DNA of 64,000 bases from Papio anubis. Taxonomy: Eukaryota; Chordata; Mammalia; Primates; Cercopithecidae. How positions within the stretch are numbered: position 1 is the first letter of the stretch; each line of letters opens with the position of its first letter. Positions 1 to 13,400 of this stretch are shown one piece after another. The stretch lies in assembly GCF_008728515.1 (NCBI RefSeq), contig NC_044991.1, positions 38,334,968 through 38,398,967 on the forward strand, given 5' to 3'. The position numbers and the translations under genes were made by a program. A model generated the notes under the pieces. The model was not told the origin of the DNA, ran no database searches, and saw only the letters and a program-made list of their open reading frames with translations.

Positions 1-279
1 CAGACATGGAATGTTCCCCACTTGGTCAAAAACAGTTATGAGAGTTGAGCCTAAATCACAGAGATAAAGAAACATGTCCTTATCAAGAAATAAATTTGGG
101 ATGTCAGAACAAAATGTAGTTTCCATTCTAAATTGTGCTTTAATTGTTCTAATCAAATATGCATATGATACATTGAGGGCCTGGAGACCATTCTTATTTC
201 TCATTCCCCAAAGCACCATTCTGGGAGTGAATTTTCAATGTTTGCTACTGGGGACCAGAGGTGGTTGGGTGGGCCTTAC

Positions 280-347
280 CTAGGCTCATGTAGGACGGCA
301 CGATGAGAAATATGAAGTGCAGCTCTGGCACTGCCTTATACACGGTT
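280..347 (-). CDS. CFAP61: CFAP61 fourth coding exon
   Basis: 68 nt between the acceptor TTTCCTCACCAG and the donor AG|GTAAGG. It completes an Arg codon (CG|A), encodes TVYKAVPELHFIFLIVPSYM and two more residues, and leaves one base of a Gly codon. The next exon is outside the window. Confidence 0.93.
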
Positions 348-3300
348 CTGGTGAGGAAAGAGAGGGTGGGTTGGTGTTAATAACAAAGCAGTCCCATTAG
401 CTGGCACTTTATGAAGACAAACGCTGTCGCTAAAAAGGTGAGGTGCTCCTAAATCCACATGGGCTCCTTTGCTCCCCACCTGCAATGGCAAGAACAGCCT
501 CAAGGCAATTTCTTTTTCTTCTCTATTTTTCCTTGGGTTCTAAAGGGCCCCTTTTCGATCTGTCCCACGGAGGCAGAGAGAATAAAGGGTGCCATGTTCA
601 TATGGCACACCAGATTTCTGCTAATATTAACCTTTGACCTGGCATCTGGACGGTCTGGTGTGACATTACAAAGTGACTTGAAAGCTGCGGTCACCACCCC
701 CAAATGTCTGTGCAGGCTGTCAGAGGCTGTCAGAGACACATCGCCATGACTCGGTAGCCCTGCTGGTCATTTTCCATGCATCCTATTATTCAGGATGCTT
801 TGAAGTCTGTCATGTTAATAAACATTTCTAAGGATAAGATGAAGAAAAGCAGTTTTTAGAAATGTCCAAGCTTGTGACACTTAACTCTTCTCCTACTCCT
901 CTCACCCCAAATCCATTTCTTTAAATTACTGTACTACCAGTTTGCCTCAAATGATATCAGCGTGCAGAATGGACAATAGATTCAAAGAATTATCTTCTTT
1001 CAGAAATATTATTGCTATTCAAAGTAAATATTTTAATATAGCCACAAATTACAACCAAATTAAACACCCCAAAGAATTTCATGTCTTTTAAAAACTATTT
1101 CAAAACTATCCACATAGTCTCTTTCATGTTCACCACTGCACCGCCCCATCCACTCACCGAAGAATCTCTTTGCAACAGCCAACAGAATACTCATCCACGG
1201 CCACAAAGAGGTGCATGAACAACGTATTCAGGGGCTGCAGAAGAAAAGAGAACACAGATTAAAGGCTGAGTCAGCATTCGGGCTAGGTCAGAGCAGGGCT
1301 GGAGGAGGGTTTCGGGGCATCCACAGACACAGAACAGCCTGGCATTCAGGGTTGATATTTTATGTCTTAAGTGATGCAACACCCAGGCGGCATTGGAGCT
1401 GTGTCACTGAGTCCGTTTGCCGCCTTCTGTCCTCCTCGCTCAGAATTATTCAAGGAAACAGGGATCGTAAATGAGTCCAGAGCGCCCGCCCTTCCTCCTG
1501 CCCTCACGAATGAGCTGTGGGCAGGGAAGAGCCTGCAGGGGAGTGAAATCGATTATTAACTCAGTAGTCTTGTCCTCAGGGGTGTCTATGCCAAGTGAAA
1601 GACAATCACCCTTTTCCCGGCGCTCTTGAGTCAGCAGCTGCTGCTCTATTCATGTGACAGGCGGGAGAGATTCTCTTATGAATTTGAAAAATGGAAGGCA
1701 GATGTCACGTTCAGAATCCATTGGCTTGTTTTGTTCAACATTCCCAGAGTCAGAATCAAATATTACTCTTGGGATCCAGAAAACCTGGGAGCTGAAAACT
1801 CACAGTAGCAAGATTCTAACATGACTTTCCAGTTAAATCTTCCAAGTTTTAAAAGAGCTTTGTCTCCTCCTTCTGCAGATTTTTAACGTGGCCTAAACAA
1901 TGAGTAAGTGGTTCAAACATCCACACATTGGTCCACTCAACTCGGTACCTCTGTGCGTATGAACAAATCTTCAAATTCTGGAAATAGTGCAGACGTGGAC
2001 TGGCTGACTGGTGAGGGTAGTGCTAGCACCTATATCAGGACAGCACGGGTGCTGCCTAGGTTTCTTGTTTTTTGAATAACTTTCTAGACAGCTTTGTGGG
2101 ACCAATGGCACTTCTGTGTGCCTTGCCCCCATTTCTGTTGGATGGTGTGTGACTCAGAAGCACTCGGAAAGAACTATATGGTGCCTAAAAGCGCAAGAGG
2201 AGAACCATGTTTTGATTCATGAGCTAGAAAACTCCCAAAAGGCAAACAATACAAATCCCAAAAGTCCAGATAACGATGACGACAACATGATTTTAAGCAC
2301 TTGCTGTGTATTCACTCATTTAATCCCACAATAATCTCACTCAACATCTGCCTTACATTCTGAATAGGACTAGCCTCAGGAGCACATGGCTTATGATTTG
2401 CTTGATTTGTCTCCCAAATTCTCTCTTCCATCATAAATATGGCAATGCAAGATTTATTCTTTAGCTTTAGGATAAAAATCATTACTTCAGCTGCAAATAC
2501 CCCTGGGATAGGTATTACATTAAACCTTAAGGCTCTATATACTGGTGACATCCAGCAGAAAAGTAATGCAAGCCACAAATGTCATTTCAAATTTTCTAGT
2601 AGACACATTAAAAAAGAATAAAGACAAACAGGTGAATTAATGTTTAATATTTAATCTAATATTTAACCTAATATATTCAAAATAGTATCATTTTAACAAG
2701 TAATCACTATAAAAATCATTAATGAGATATTATACACTCTTTGTTTTCTACTAAGTATTTGAAATCTGGCATATTTTATACTTATGGAACACCTCAATTC
2801 AGACTAGCTACATTTCAAGTGTTCATTAGTTACATAAAGCTGGTGGCAACCACATTGGACAGCCCAGCTCTACGCTGTCATAGAAGATAGTTTGAAAAGA
2901 AACAAAAGGGACATGTGTTTATGAGTAAGAGTGTTAATTTATAATTTTCAGAAAGGTAAAATCATAACCCTAATGCAAATATAAAATAAACAGCTATCAG
3001 AGGTTTATTCAACTTCAACTCATCAATTAATGAGGCAACCAGTGAGATGATAAAAATGATTCTTTGCACTTGAAGAGCTGGATACTTCAGCTGATTTACT
3101 AGGAAAAGGAAAGAATAAGATTGCTGGATTAGATACCAAATAACCATAATAAACCATAAACTTGGAGGCTGCCTCTTTCCAGACAGGAATTCTTTACATC
3201 CTAATGGACAAAAATCTACAGGCTAATCGCCATTCCTACAGCATTGTAAAACAGGCTAGTCAACCAAAGGTGCAAGCATTGGACTGAAATAATCTTTTTG

Positions 3301-6300
3301 GTCTATTTCCAAGTTTGGGATAATTTTTCTGACAACAGTCCTTGGGTATACAGGGTGGCAGGGTAGGAGAGAGCACAAAAGATGAGGGGAAGGCACCATC
3401 TAGTGAAATAAATGCTGAATAATTTGCTTAGGGGTGTGTGTATGTGTGCACATTTACACACGTGTACGGGGGGTGAATTCACCCACACACTAATTTGGCA
3501 TTCCCTTTTCTTCTGACATGAGGGCTCTGGGGACATGCTGCAGAATTCCACCATAAGGCAAGGGTGCTGCCCAGAGTTGCATCCTCTGGCACTCCACAAA
3601 AACTGGGGCCTGTCTCTAGCCTGGCTCTGGCAGGTTGCATGTAGGGAAAGCTCAGATTTGGCACCAGGTACCCAGGCCAGACTCCTGGGAACCACTAACC
3701 TAGCTTCTGTTGGCCGACAAGTTGTCATGTGCCGGCAGCTAGAAGACATTAAATAAGCCAAGGTTCACGAGGGCATTTTGAAAATTATAGAATGTGACAG
3801 AAGTCTGAGGCTCTGCTGTCATGATTACAAGGGCAAGCGTGTAGATGGCAGGTGCTCTCCTAACATATCAACGACCTTGGACACTGACGCCTGGAGAACA
3901 ACGCGAGACCTGGAAGCACACGTTTGACACTTCCACTAATTCTTCCCCTGCCCTCATTAGTGGAGCATGATCCAGGCCTTGCCAGCGGCTAGCCAACTTG
4001 GCAACTCCCTGCCCTTTCCTATCCCTTCTGGCACTACTCTCAGCCCTTTTCCTCCCCACCAGCTACCTTCACTTTTAAGTGTCATGATATCATACACTGT
4101 TCAGTGCAAAACTTGGAAAGACATAATTACAAACACAGGACTCCCCCTCAAGATTCAGGGTGTTCTAATAAGCACTGTATGCGATTTCTTACTGTGCATG
4201 GGATGTCACTGTCGAGCTCCCGGAACACTGACACCCAGTTGTCCTGCTTGGCAACATTCCAATTGGGGTAGTCCAGGAAGGTGGCCTGGGCCATGATCTC
4301 CTCCTTGTCATTGCAGAGGGTAACAGCAAGGTTTGCCTTTTCTCTGTAGAAATGATTAAAAATGCAAACATGAGTAAGATTACAAAAAGTGAGGTGAGGA
4401 CATATCATTTTTTCCCCTCTGGCTACTGGAGCTCAGCAGCCATTGCATGAGGGCTGATAATCTTTGGAAAAGGTGGGAATGATATTGCAGCCACTTTGGG
4501 GTACATCGTTCAGGACAAGTGGTGCTGTTAACTAAACTTGTATTCAAAATGACATTTCATGAGAAAGGTATTACATTTATGATATTGAGTATCTACTATC
4601 TTTCCCTGAGAGATTGGCTAGGAAGATATTTGACTACACAGTTTTCCCTATCCTCTCCATGTTGCCAATACCACTGTGTTTGACCTAAACATCTGCGGTT
4701 AGGGTGGCCAAGTGTCCCTCTTTGCCCAGGACTGGGAGTGCCCAAGATATAAGACTTTCATGGCTTAAAAACATGAAAGTCCTGGGCAAACTCGGATGAA
4801 TGGGTCACCTATACACAGTGGTAAAGCTAACAGTTTAGCTCCATCTCAGTTACCATTCTCAAGCAGTTCCTCCAAACTGTGAGTCCATGTCCCTGGGCTT
4901 ACTGATTCATTCATATGGAATCTGGGAATCTGGATTATCGTCTGACCCAGCTGCAGAAATGGGGACTCTCAGGAGTCTTGCTTAAGCTAAAGTAACCCGG
5001 TGAGTTAATAAAGCGAAGAGAGGAGAAGCAGGCCTTCCAGTGTTATTCTGGTGGTTGTCTCAGAGGGACTATCTTGACAATCCCTCCCAACTGCTACCCT
5101 GTCTTGTGGCCCATCAACGCAGCAAGACTTAAAGGCACTTAAAGGCAGCCTATAGTTTACCACCCCAAGAACCATTTGTGCATAAATTTAAATATATTTT
5201 TTACTTTCTTAGTGAAATAAAATATACTGGCATCTTAAGTTGGAGGAAAAAATAGTTAAACAGTCACTCAAAATACAAAGAAGGCAGCAGTTACCCACGT
5301 TCCTTCTTGAGGAGAACAGGAAGAAGCAAGCATGTAACTGGAGGAAGAGGCGAAGAGGAGACGACAGGAAGACAGAAAGTGACATGGGCTTTCCAGCTAT
5401 GTTTTTATCACAGAAGGAATACATTGTCAGTGCAGAAAGAATGAGAAAATCTAAGCAAGAAGAGAAAAAAATAATTTGGAAAATCAGTTTTAATCCCACC
5501 TTCCATAGATAACCAACTACTGTCAATACTTTGGTTTCTGTCTCTCCAGACTTATCTTTTCATGAGGGTAACTATATGTTGAAATGTACATCGTGTGTTT
5601 TTAAAACTGGAATCTGGCCAGGCACGGTGGCTCACACCTGTAATCCCAGCATTTTGGGAGGCCAAGGTGGGCAGATAACTTGAGGCCAGGAGTTCAAGAC
5701 AGCCTGGCCAACATGGTGAAAACCCATCTCAACTAAAAATACAAAAATTAGCTGGGTATCGTGGTACACGCCTGTAATCCCAGCTACTCGGGAAGCTGAG
5801 GCAGAGAATCGCTTGAACCCAGCAGGCAGAGGCTGCAGTGAGCCGAGATCGCACCACTGCACTCCAGCTTGGACGACAGAGCGAGACTCCATCTCAAAAA
5901 TAATAATAATAAATAATAAAAAAATAAAAATGGAATCCCACAACCTATACTATTTGTAGCCTGCTTTATCTCACTTGACAGTGGACCCTTTTACTAGAGC
6001 AGTTCACCAAAGAGCAGTCTCTCACACACATGCACTTCCTGTACTTTTTCTTTAAATCAATTTACTTTGGGCTTAAAGTTTTAATAGGAAATATACATCG
6101 CTACCATAAATGGAAAACCAGTATCTCTTACTATAAATAGAAGGTAAAGGCCGGGCGCGGTGGCTCAAGCCTGTAATCCCAGCACTTCTGAAGGCCGAGG
6201 CAGGTAGATCACAAGGTCAAGAGATCGAGACCACTCTGGCCAACACAGTGAAACCCCACCTCTACTAAAAATACAAACATTAGCTGGGAGTGATGGCACA

Positions 6301-7399
6301 TGCCTGTAGTCCTAGCTACTCGGGAGGCTGAGGCAGGAGAATGGCTTGAACCCAGGAGGTGGAGGTTGCAGCCAGCCAAGATCACGCCACTGCACTGCAG
6401 TCTGGCGACAGAGCAAGAGTCTGTCTCAAAAAAAAAAAAAAAAAAAAAAAAGAAGAAGAAGAAGAAGAAGGGAACTATAAAAATAAAGATGTAACATTTA
6501 AAACAAAATTTTTTCCTGCATGTAGCAAGTGAAATCCCCCTGGGTACCACCAGATGTACCGACCTCTTTGGGAAACATTGTGCTGGGGATATCAATCTCA
6601 GTGCCTGCAGCCACTGTACCTTCTCAGAGGAAGACACAGCAGCCACATATGATCACACTCCTCAGCCACAGGGGAATGAAACAGGGCTGCTCCTGGTCCA
6701 GGGGCCCCATACAAGCACTGGCTATCAAGGAAAGGAGGCAGTAGACTGTCCCAGGTTCCTAGAATACAGTATCCACACAGGGCTCTTTAGCACGGGCATG
6801 CAGCCCCAAAACTTCTCACTGAACCCTTCACTTCCATCTACCTCTATCATCTCCCTCCAGCTCTTGGTCTTTTGGGCTCCTCTGCCCCAGACTGCCAGAG
6901 TCATGACCTATGGTCTCAAGCTGAGAGTGCTCCCTCTAAACCAGATGAGAAAATGCACCAGACACCGTACACGTCAGCTCTGACGATAGTGGCGATGGTA
7001 GGGAGGAAGAAGTGGGCAAGAATCTGGGACAGCGCAGCCACCATCCCCTCAGGGAAGCAAAAAACAATGTGCTCCTGGAATCCAATTCTAACGAAATGCA
7101 TTTATCCATGGGAACCTCAGGATGGCAGTTAGGTCCTATAGTACAATTAGCACAATACTATATACCACATAGACATTAAAGATTCAATATGCTTCTGTGG
7201 GTTGGCCTGGGAAGCCAGTCATGAATTACTTTGTTTCAATGGGAAAATGCACTACAGTTTACAAATAGCTGACTGTAAAAAGTAACTTTTGTAGCATTAT
7301 CTTTTTATGTATATAATTTTTACTTCTTATTACCCCTTAGCCACTAGGTCCTCCACAGCACAGATAAAAATCACCATGGGAACAAAGGGAAAGAAGAGG

Positions 7400-7453
<54 letters not shown>

Positions 7454-10400
7454 ACCCCATATATATATTTTTGACAGAGTCTTGCTCTGTCACCCAGGCT
7501 GGAGTGCAGTGGCACGATCTCGGCTCACCACAACCTCCCTCTCCGGGGTTCAAGCGATTCTCCCACCTCAGCCTCCCGAGTAGCTGCAACTACAGGTGCC
7601 TGCCACCACGTCCAGCTAATTTTTGTATTTTTAGTAGAGACAAGGTTTCACCATGTTGGCCAGGATGGTCTCAATCTCTCTCTCTCTCTCTTTTTTTTTT
7701 TTCTAATTATTGTTTCTCTGTGGTCTCGCTCTGTGGTCTCAATCTCTTGACTTCATGATCCATCTGCCTCAGCCTCCCAAAGTGCTGGGATTACAGGCAT
7801 GAGCCACCGCACCCGGCTGAGAAGGCATACTTTCAAATGTTGGATTTTAAACTCTTCTTTGTAATAAGCCAAATCCAAACTGAAGGAGCCCTATTAATAC
7901 ACACACACACACACACACACAGGTATTTCATACAAAATGGAAATCAGAGCTCTTTTCATTGGAGCGATGCCTCATTTATTCAACTGCTTAGGAAATTTTC
8001 CCAGTATAGCCAAAACTTACTTTCTTTTTTTACAGTCAGATGTTATACAATTTTTTAATAATATTTTAACGTGGTACAATTTACATGCAGTGAAATGATT
8101 TTGTGGGTATAATTTAACTAATTTTAGAAAATAAATATACCTTTGAATCACATCCACCCCCTTCACACATAAATTAATGTTTACATCATCACGAAAAGTT
8201 TCCTAATTTATCACCCAGTAAACAACCCATTAAAATAATGTGGACTGGTTACTGTCAAAGCATATTAGTTTTCCTACTCTGGAACTTTATTTTTATTTTA
8301 TTTTTTTATTTATTATACTTTAAGTTCTGGGATACAAGTACAGAACATACAGGTTTGTTACATAGGTATACACGTGCCATGTTGGTTTGTTGCACCCATC
8401 AACCCGTCACCTACATTAGATATTTCTCCTAATGTCATCCCTCCCCTAACCCCCACTCTGACAGGCCCCAGTGTGTGATGTTCCCCTCCCTGTGTTCTCA
8501 TTGTTTAACTCCCATTTATGAGTGAGAACATGTGGTGTTTGGCGTTTTGTTCTTGTGATAGTTTGCTGAGAATGGTGATTTCCAGGTTCATCCATGTCCC
8601 TGCAAAGGACATGAACTTATCTTTCTTTATGGCTGCATAGTATTCCATGGTGTATATGTGCCACATTTTCTTTATCCAGTCTATTATTAAAGGATATTTG
8701 GGTTGGTTCCAAGTCTTTGCTATTGTGAATGGTGCTGTAATAAATATACGTGTGCATGTGTCTTTATAGTAGAATGACTTATAATCCTTTGGGTATATAC
8801 CCAGTAATGGGATGGCTGGGTCAAATGGTGTTTCTCGTTCTAGATCCTTGAGGAATTGCCACACAGTCTTCCACAATGATTGAACTAATTTACACTCCCA
8901 CCAACAGTGTAAAAGCATTCCTATTTCTCCACATCCTCTCCAGCATCTGTTGTTTCCTGACTTTTTAATGATTGCCATTCTAACTGACGTGAGATGGTTA
9001 TCTCATTGTGGTTTTGATTTGCATTTCCCTAATGACCAGTGATGATGAGCATTTTTTCATGTCTGTTGGCTGCATAAATGTCTTCTTTTGAGAAGTGTCT
9101 GTTCACAACCTTTGCCCATTTTTTGATGGGGTTGTTTTTTTCTGGTAAATTTGTTTAAGTTCCTTGTACAAAACTTATTTCTTTATAGTTGATGGAAATC
9201 TTAGTGAAACAGCACTCACCTTTTCTGCTTGATTTTTTTTTTTTTTTTTTTTTTTTGAGACGGAGTCTTGCTCTGTCGCCCAGGCTGGAGTGCAGTGGTG
9301 CGATCTTGGCTCACTGCAAGCTCCACCTCCTGGGTTCACGTCATTCTCCTGCCTCAGACTCGCCAGCAGCTGGGACTACAGGCGCCCGCCACCATGCCCG
9401 GCTAATTTTTTGTATTTTTAGTAGAGATGGGGTTTCACCGTGTTAGCCAGGATGGTCTTGATCTCCTGACCTCGTGATCCCCCTGCCTTGGCCTCCCAAA
9501 GTGCTGGGATTAGAGGTGTGAGTCACCGCGCCCAGCCTTAGGTGAGATCAGTTTTATTTGTTCCTGTACTTCTATAACTGAACGGGCAGTCAATAAAACA
9601 AAACCAAACACACAGACCACAAAAGAACCACCTTTTTTTTTTTTTTTTTTTTTTTTAAATGTCTATAAAATAAGTCATTAAGCCTTGTAGCTGACTTGGC
9701 CAAGGGACAGGAGTTGCCTAATATAAAAAAATGAAACACCGTGTGGGCTTAGTAGCAGCTGTTTTGGAAGCTTCAGGACATCAGTGAAAATTTAAATTTG
9801 CTTTTACTTCTGAAAATACACTGGCTTCTAAGATAGGTTGCAACCCTTTCAGTTATAAAGATCCCATTTTAACTTTTTTTTTTTTTAATGTTTGGGGTCT
9901 AAGCAAGGGGAAGGCTGGAGTTACTGAAATAGGAAAAGTGTGGGAAGAGTGGATTGAAGGCAGGTGAAGACCCACACTACATTCAAGTGCCTACTAGGTA
10001 TCCAAGGGTTGGCATTCACCAGGAAGCTGGATAAATGAATCTGGAATCCAGAAGGTTCTGTCATCGATGTCAGACTTTTTCCCATTTATATCATAAATTC
10101 ACCCAGAATTAATTTTTAAAAGTTTTCTACTACATGAGGTTGGTTATTATTTTCTTTTCCATGTGAACAACAAACTCTCCCAGCACCATTTATTGAGTGG
10201 CACATCCGTTCCCCACAAAGCCATCATCAAATTTTTATATAGGTATGGGTCTGTTTCTGGGATCTCTATCCTGGTCCATCTGTCTTTTGTCAATTCCCTG
10301 CAAATTACCACACTGCTCTGATTACTATACCTACAATGAATCTTTAGTTGGCAAGCCTCTCCACCTTATTTTTCTTCCTTCAGATTATCCTGAACCTTTG

Positions 10401-13400
10401 CTTTCCCATACAGATTTAGACTCATTAAGCTTGACAAATAATCTTGTTAGGATTTTGATGGGGGTGGAGGGAAACTGACTTTGTGATTTGAATCTTCCTG
10501 TCCAAAATGTAGTCTACCTCTTGAAATACCATAGTCCCCCCACTTCTCCATGGTTTCATGGCCCACAGTTTCATAGTTAATTGCAGTCAACGGCAGTTAG
10601 AAAATACTGAATGGAAAATTCCAGAAATAAACAATCTATAAATTTATAATTGCATGCCATTCTGAGTAGCAAGATGAAATTACATGCCATTCCACCCCGT
10701 CCTGCCCAGGAATTGTCCAGCAGACCCACACTGTAGATGCTGCTGCCCGTGAGTCACCTAGTATTAGATCTGATAACTGCACTCTGTTACCAGATCGACT
10801 GTCACTGCATCACAGTACTTTGGTTCAAAGTGCAAGAGTAGTGATGCTGGTAATTCAGATATACTGAAGAGAAGCCATAAAAGGCTTCCTTTACATGAAA
10901 AGGTGAAAATTCTCAACTTAATGAGGAAAAAATAAATTGTATGCTGAGGTTGCTAAGATCTAGGGTAAGAAGAAATCTTTAATCCGTGAAATTTTGAAAA
11001 TGGAAAAAAAAATTCATGCTAGTTGTCCTGTCGCACCTCAAACTACAAAAGTTACGGTCACAGTGCATAACAAATGCTTAGTTAAGATGGAAAAGCCATT
11101 ACATTTGTGGGTAGAAGGCATGAACAAAAATGTGTTCTGACTAGTAACAATTGGATGTGGTACTATCCTCAGTTTCAGGCATCCACTAGGGGTCTTGGAA
11201 TATATTTCTCTCAGATAAGGGAGAGGGGCGGCTACTGAATTTAGGCTTTCCTTAATGTCTTTGAATAGTTGACAATTTACCCCATAATGAGCTTGGTGTT
11301 ATTTTGTCAGTTTTATACTAGGTACTTTATATTCTTTGGCATGGGCATAAATAGAAAAATGTTTTCTGTTCATTGTTAGTATATAAAAATGCAATGGGTT
11401 TTTGTTCAATGACTTTATAGCCAGGAATTTTAAACTTCTGTATTCATTCTAACTCATATTACTTCCAATTTTCTAAGTAGAGAACATATCACCTGCAAAA
11501 AATGACAATTTGTTTCTTCCTTTCAAATCCTAGTACATTTTATTGCTTTTGCTCTCCCTTACTGCAATAGCTAGAATCTCATGACAACAGGCACCCTCAT
11601 TTATTATACAGGGATTGTTTTAATCTTTTACCATTACATATGGTGTTTGTTAAAGGTTTTTACACATATGAGAATCATCTTATATTCTTATTTTGTTAAG
11701 AATTATTACTAAGAATATTGCATTTTATCAAATGATTTTGTCTTTATTGAGAAGATTACATTTTCTCCTTTGTTAATTTGATGAATTAGACTAATCCATT
11801 TTCTAATATTAAACCAATCTTGAATACCATGATCAATTAATCATAATCATATCTTTTTAGTTCATTATTAGATTCCTTTCCTATTTTTTTTTAGAATTTT
11901 TACATCCATGTTCATGAGCAAGGCATGAATGTTAATTTCATTTCTCTTTCTATGTGAGATTGGCCATTAACTTTCCTTTCTTGTACTGTCTTTGTCTTAT
12001 TTTGATATTAACATTATGCTAGCCTCATAAAGTAAGCTAAAAAGTATTCTCTTTCTGCTTCCAAGAACTTGTATTTATTTGGGACATACCCAATCCCTGA
12101 ATGTTTGGTAGGACTGCTTGTAAAGGCAGTTGTGCCTACCATTTTATTGGTGGGAGGATTTAAAATTAACAATTCAATTTAATGGGTTTCTATCATTTCT
12201 TTTCTTTCTTTCTTTTTTTTTTTTTTTGAGACGGAGTCTTGCTGTAGGCTGGAGTGCAGTGGCACGATCTCCGCTCACTGCAAGCTCCGCCCCCCGGGTT
12301 CACACCATTCTCCTGCCTCAGCCTCTTGAGTAGCTGGGACTACAGGTGCCTGCCACCACGCCCAGCTAATTTTTTTTTTTTTGTATTTTTAGTAGAGACG
12401 GGGTTTCACCGTGTTAGCCAGGATGGTCTCAATCTCCTGACCTCGTGATCCGCCCGTCTCAGCCTCCCAAAGTGGTGGGATTACAGGCGTGAGCCACCGC
12501 GCCCAGCCTCTATCATTTCTTAAGTTGATTTTAAGAAACTTTTCTGGGACCCCATATTTTCAAATTTATTGGCATGTAGTTTTTTTTTTTTTATACAGGT
12601 CCCCAATCCCTTTAAATTCATAAAGCCCTAAAAACTGGAAGCAGCAAAATTGGACTTGAAGTGACATGAGGTTACTCTACAGTCTTGATTCCATATATAA
12701 AATATTCTTACATTTTTACCACAGATATCCTAACGTATGTAATCATGGGAAATCTCTCCAGCCCTCATGGGTGGAATTCAATAATATTTCATCAATGGAT
12801 GAAACTAATTTTTAAAATTCTGCATTCTGAAACACAACTAGTCACATGGGATTTAGTTAAAGGATTGTGAATCTATAATACCCTTTTATTACCTGCTTAA
12901 CCTCAGCAACATCTGTAGTTATTATGTCCTTTTCACATTACTTTGAAAGTTTTCCTTTTTTTCCTGATTAATCATGTCAGAAGTTTTTTCTTTCTTTAGG
13001 CTTTTTAAAGAACGAACTTTTGGCTTTGTTTATCCTCTACCAGATGCTTGCTTTCCGTTTCATTAATATGCTCTCTTGTCCTTTATTTCCTGTTTTCTTG
13101 AGCTGATTCGACTGTTCTTGTTCTAACTTGGAGGTAAACTCTGAACTTTATTTCAGGTCTTTCTTCTCTTCTAAGTATTTAAGATTGTTAAGTTCCCTCT
13201 AAGACCTGCTATTTTGTTCATCTATTTCTGCATAACAGGTTATCCCAAATTTAGTGGCTACCCTGTTTTATTTGCTCATGATTCTATGGGTGAGAAATTC
13301 AGACAGGGTACAGCAGGGGTATCTTTTGGGGTAAGAACCTCCAAGATGGTTTTTTTCCCTCATGTGTCTTGTGCTTCAGTGAGGGTGGCCCAAAGGGGCT

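Noticed and set aside
3303..3761. 152-codon minus-strand open frame within a CFAP61 intron
   Set aside because: No splice or domain support and no resemblance to CFAP61; low-complexity cysteine-rich composition fits chance.
8505..8978. 157-codon minus-strand open frame
   Set aside because: It is the C-terminal end of L1 ORF2 in a truncated element, not a host gene.
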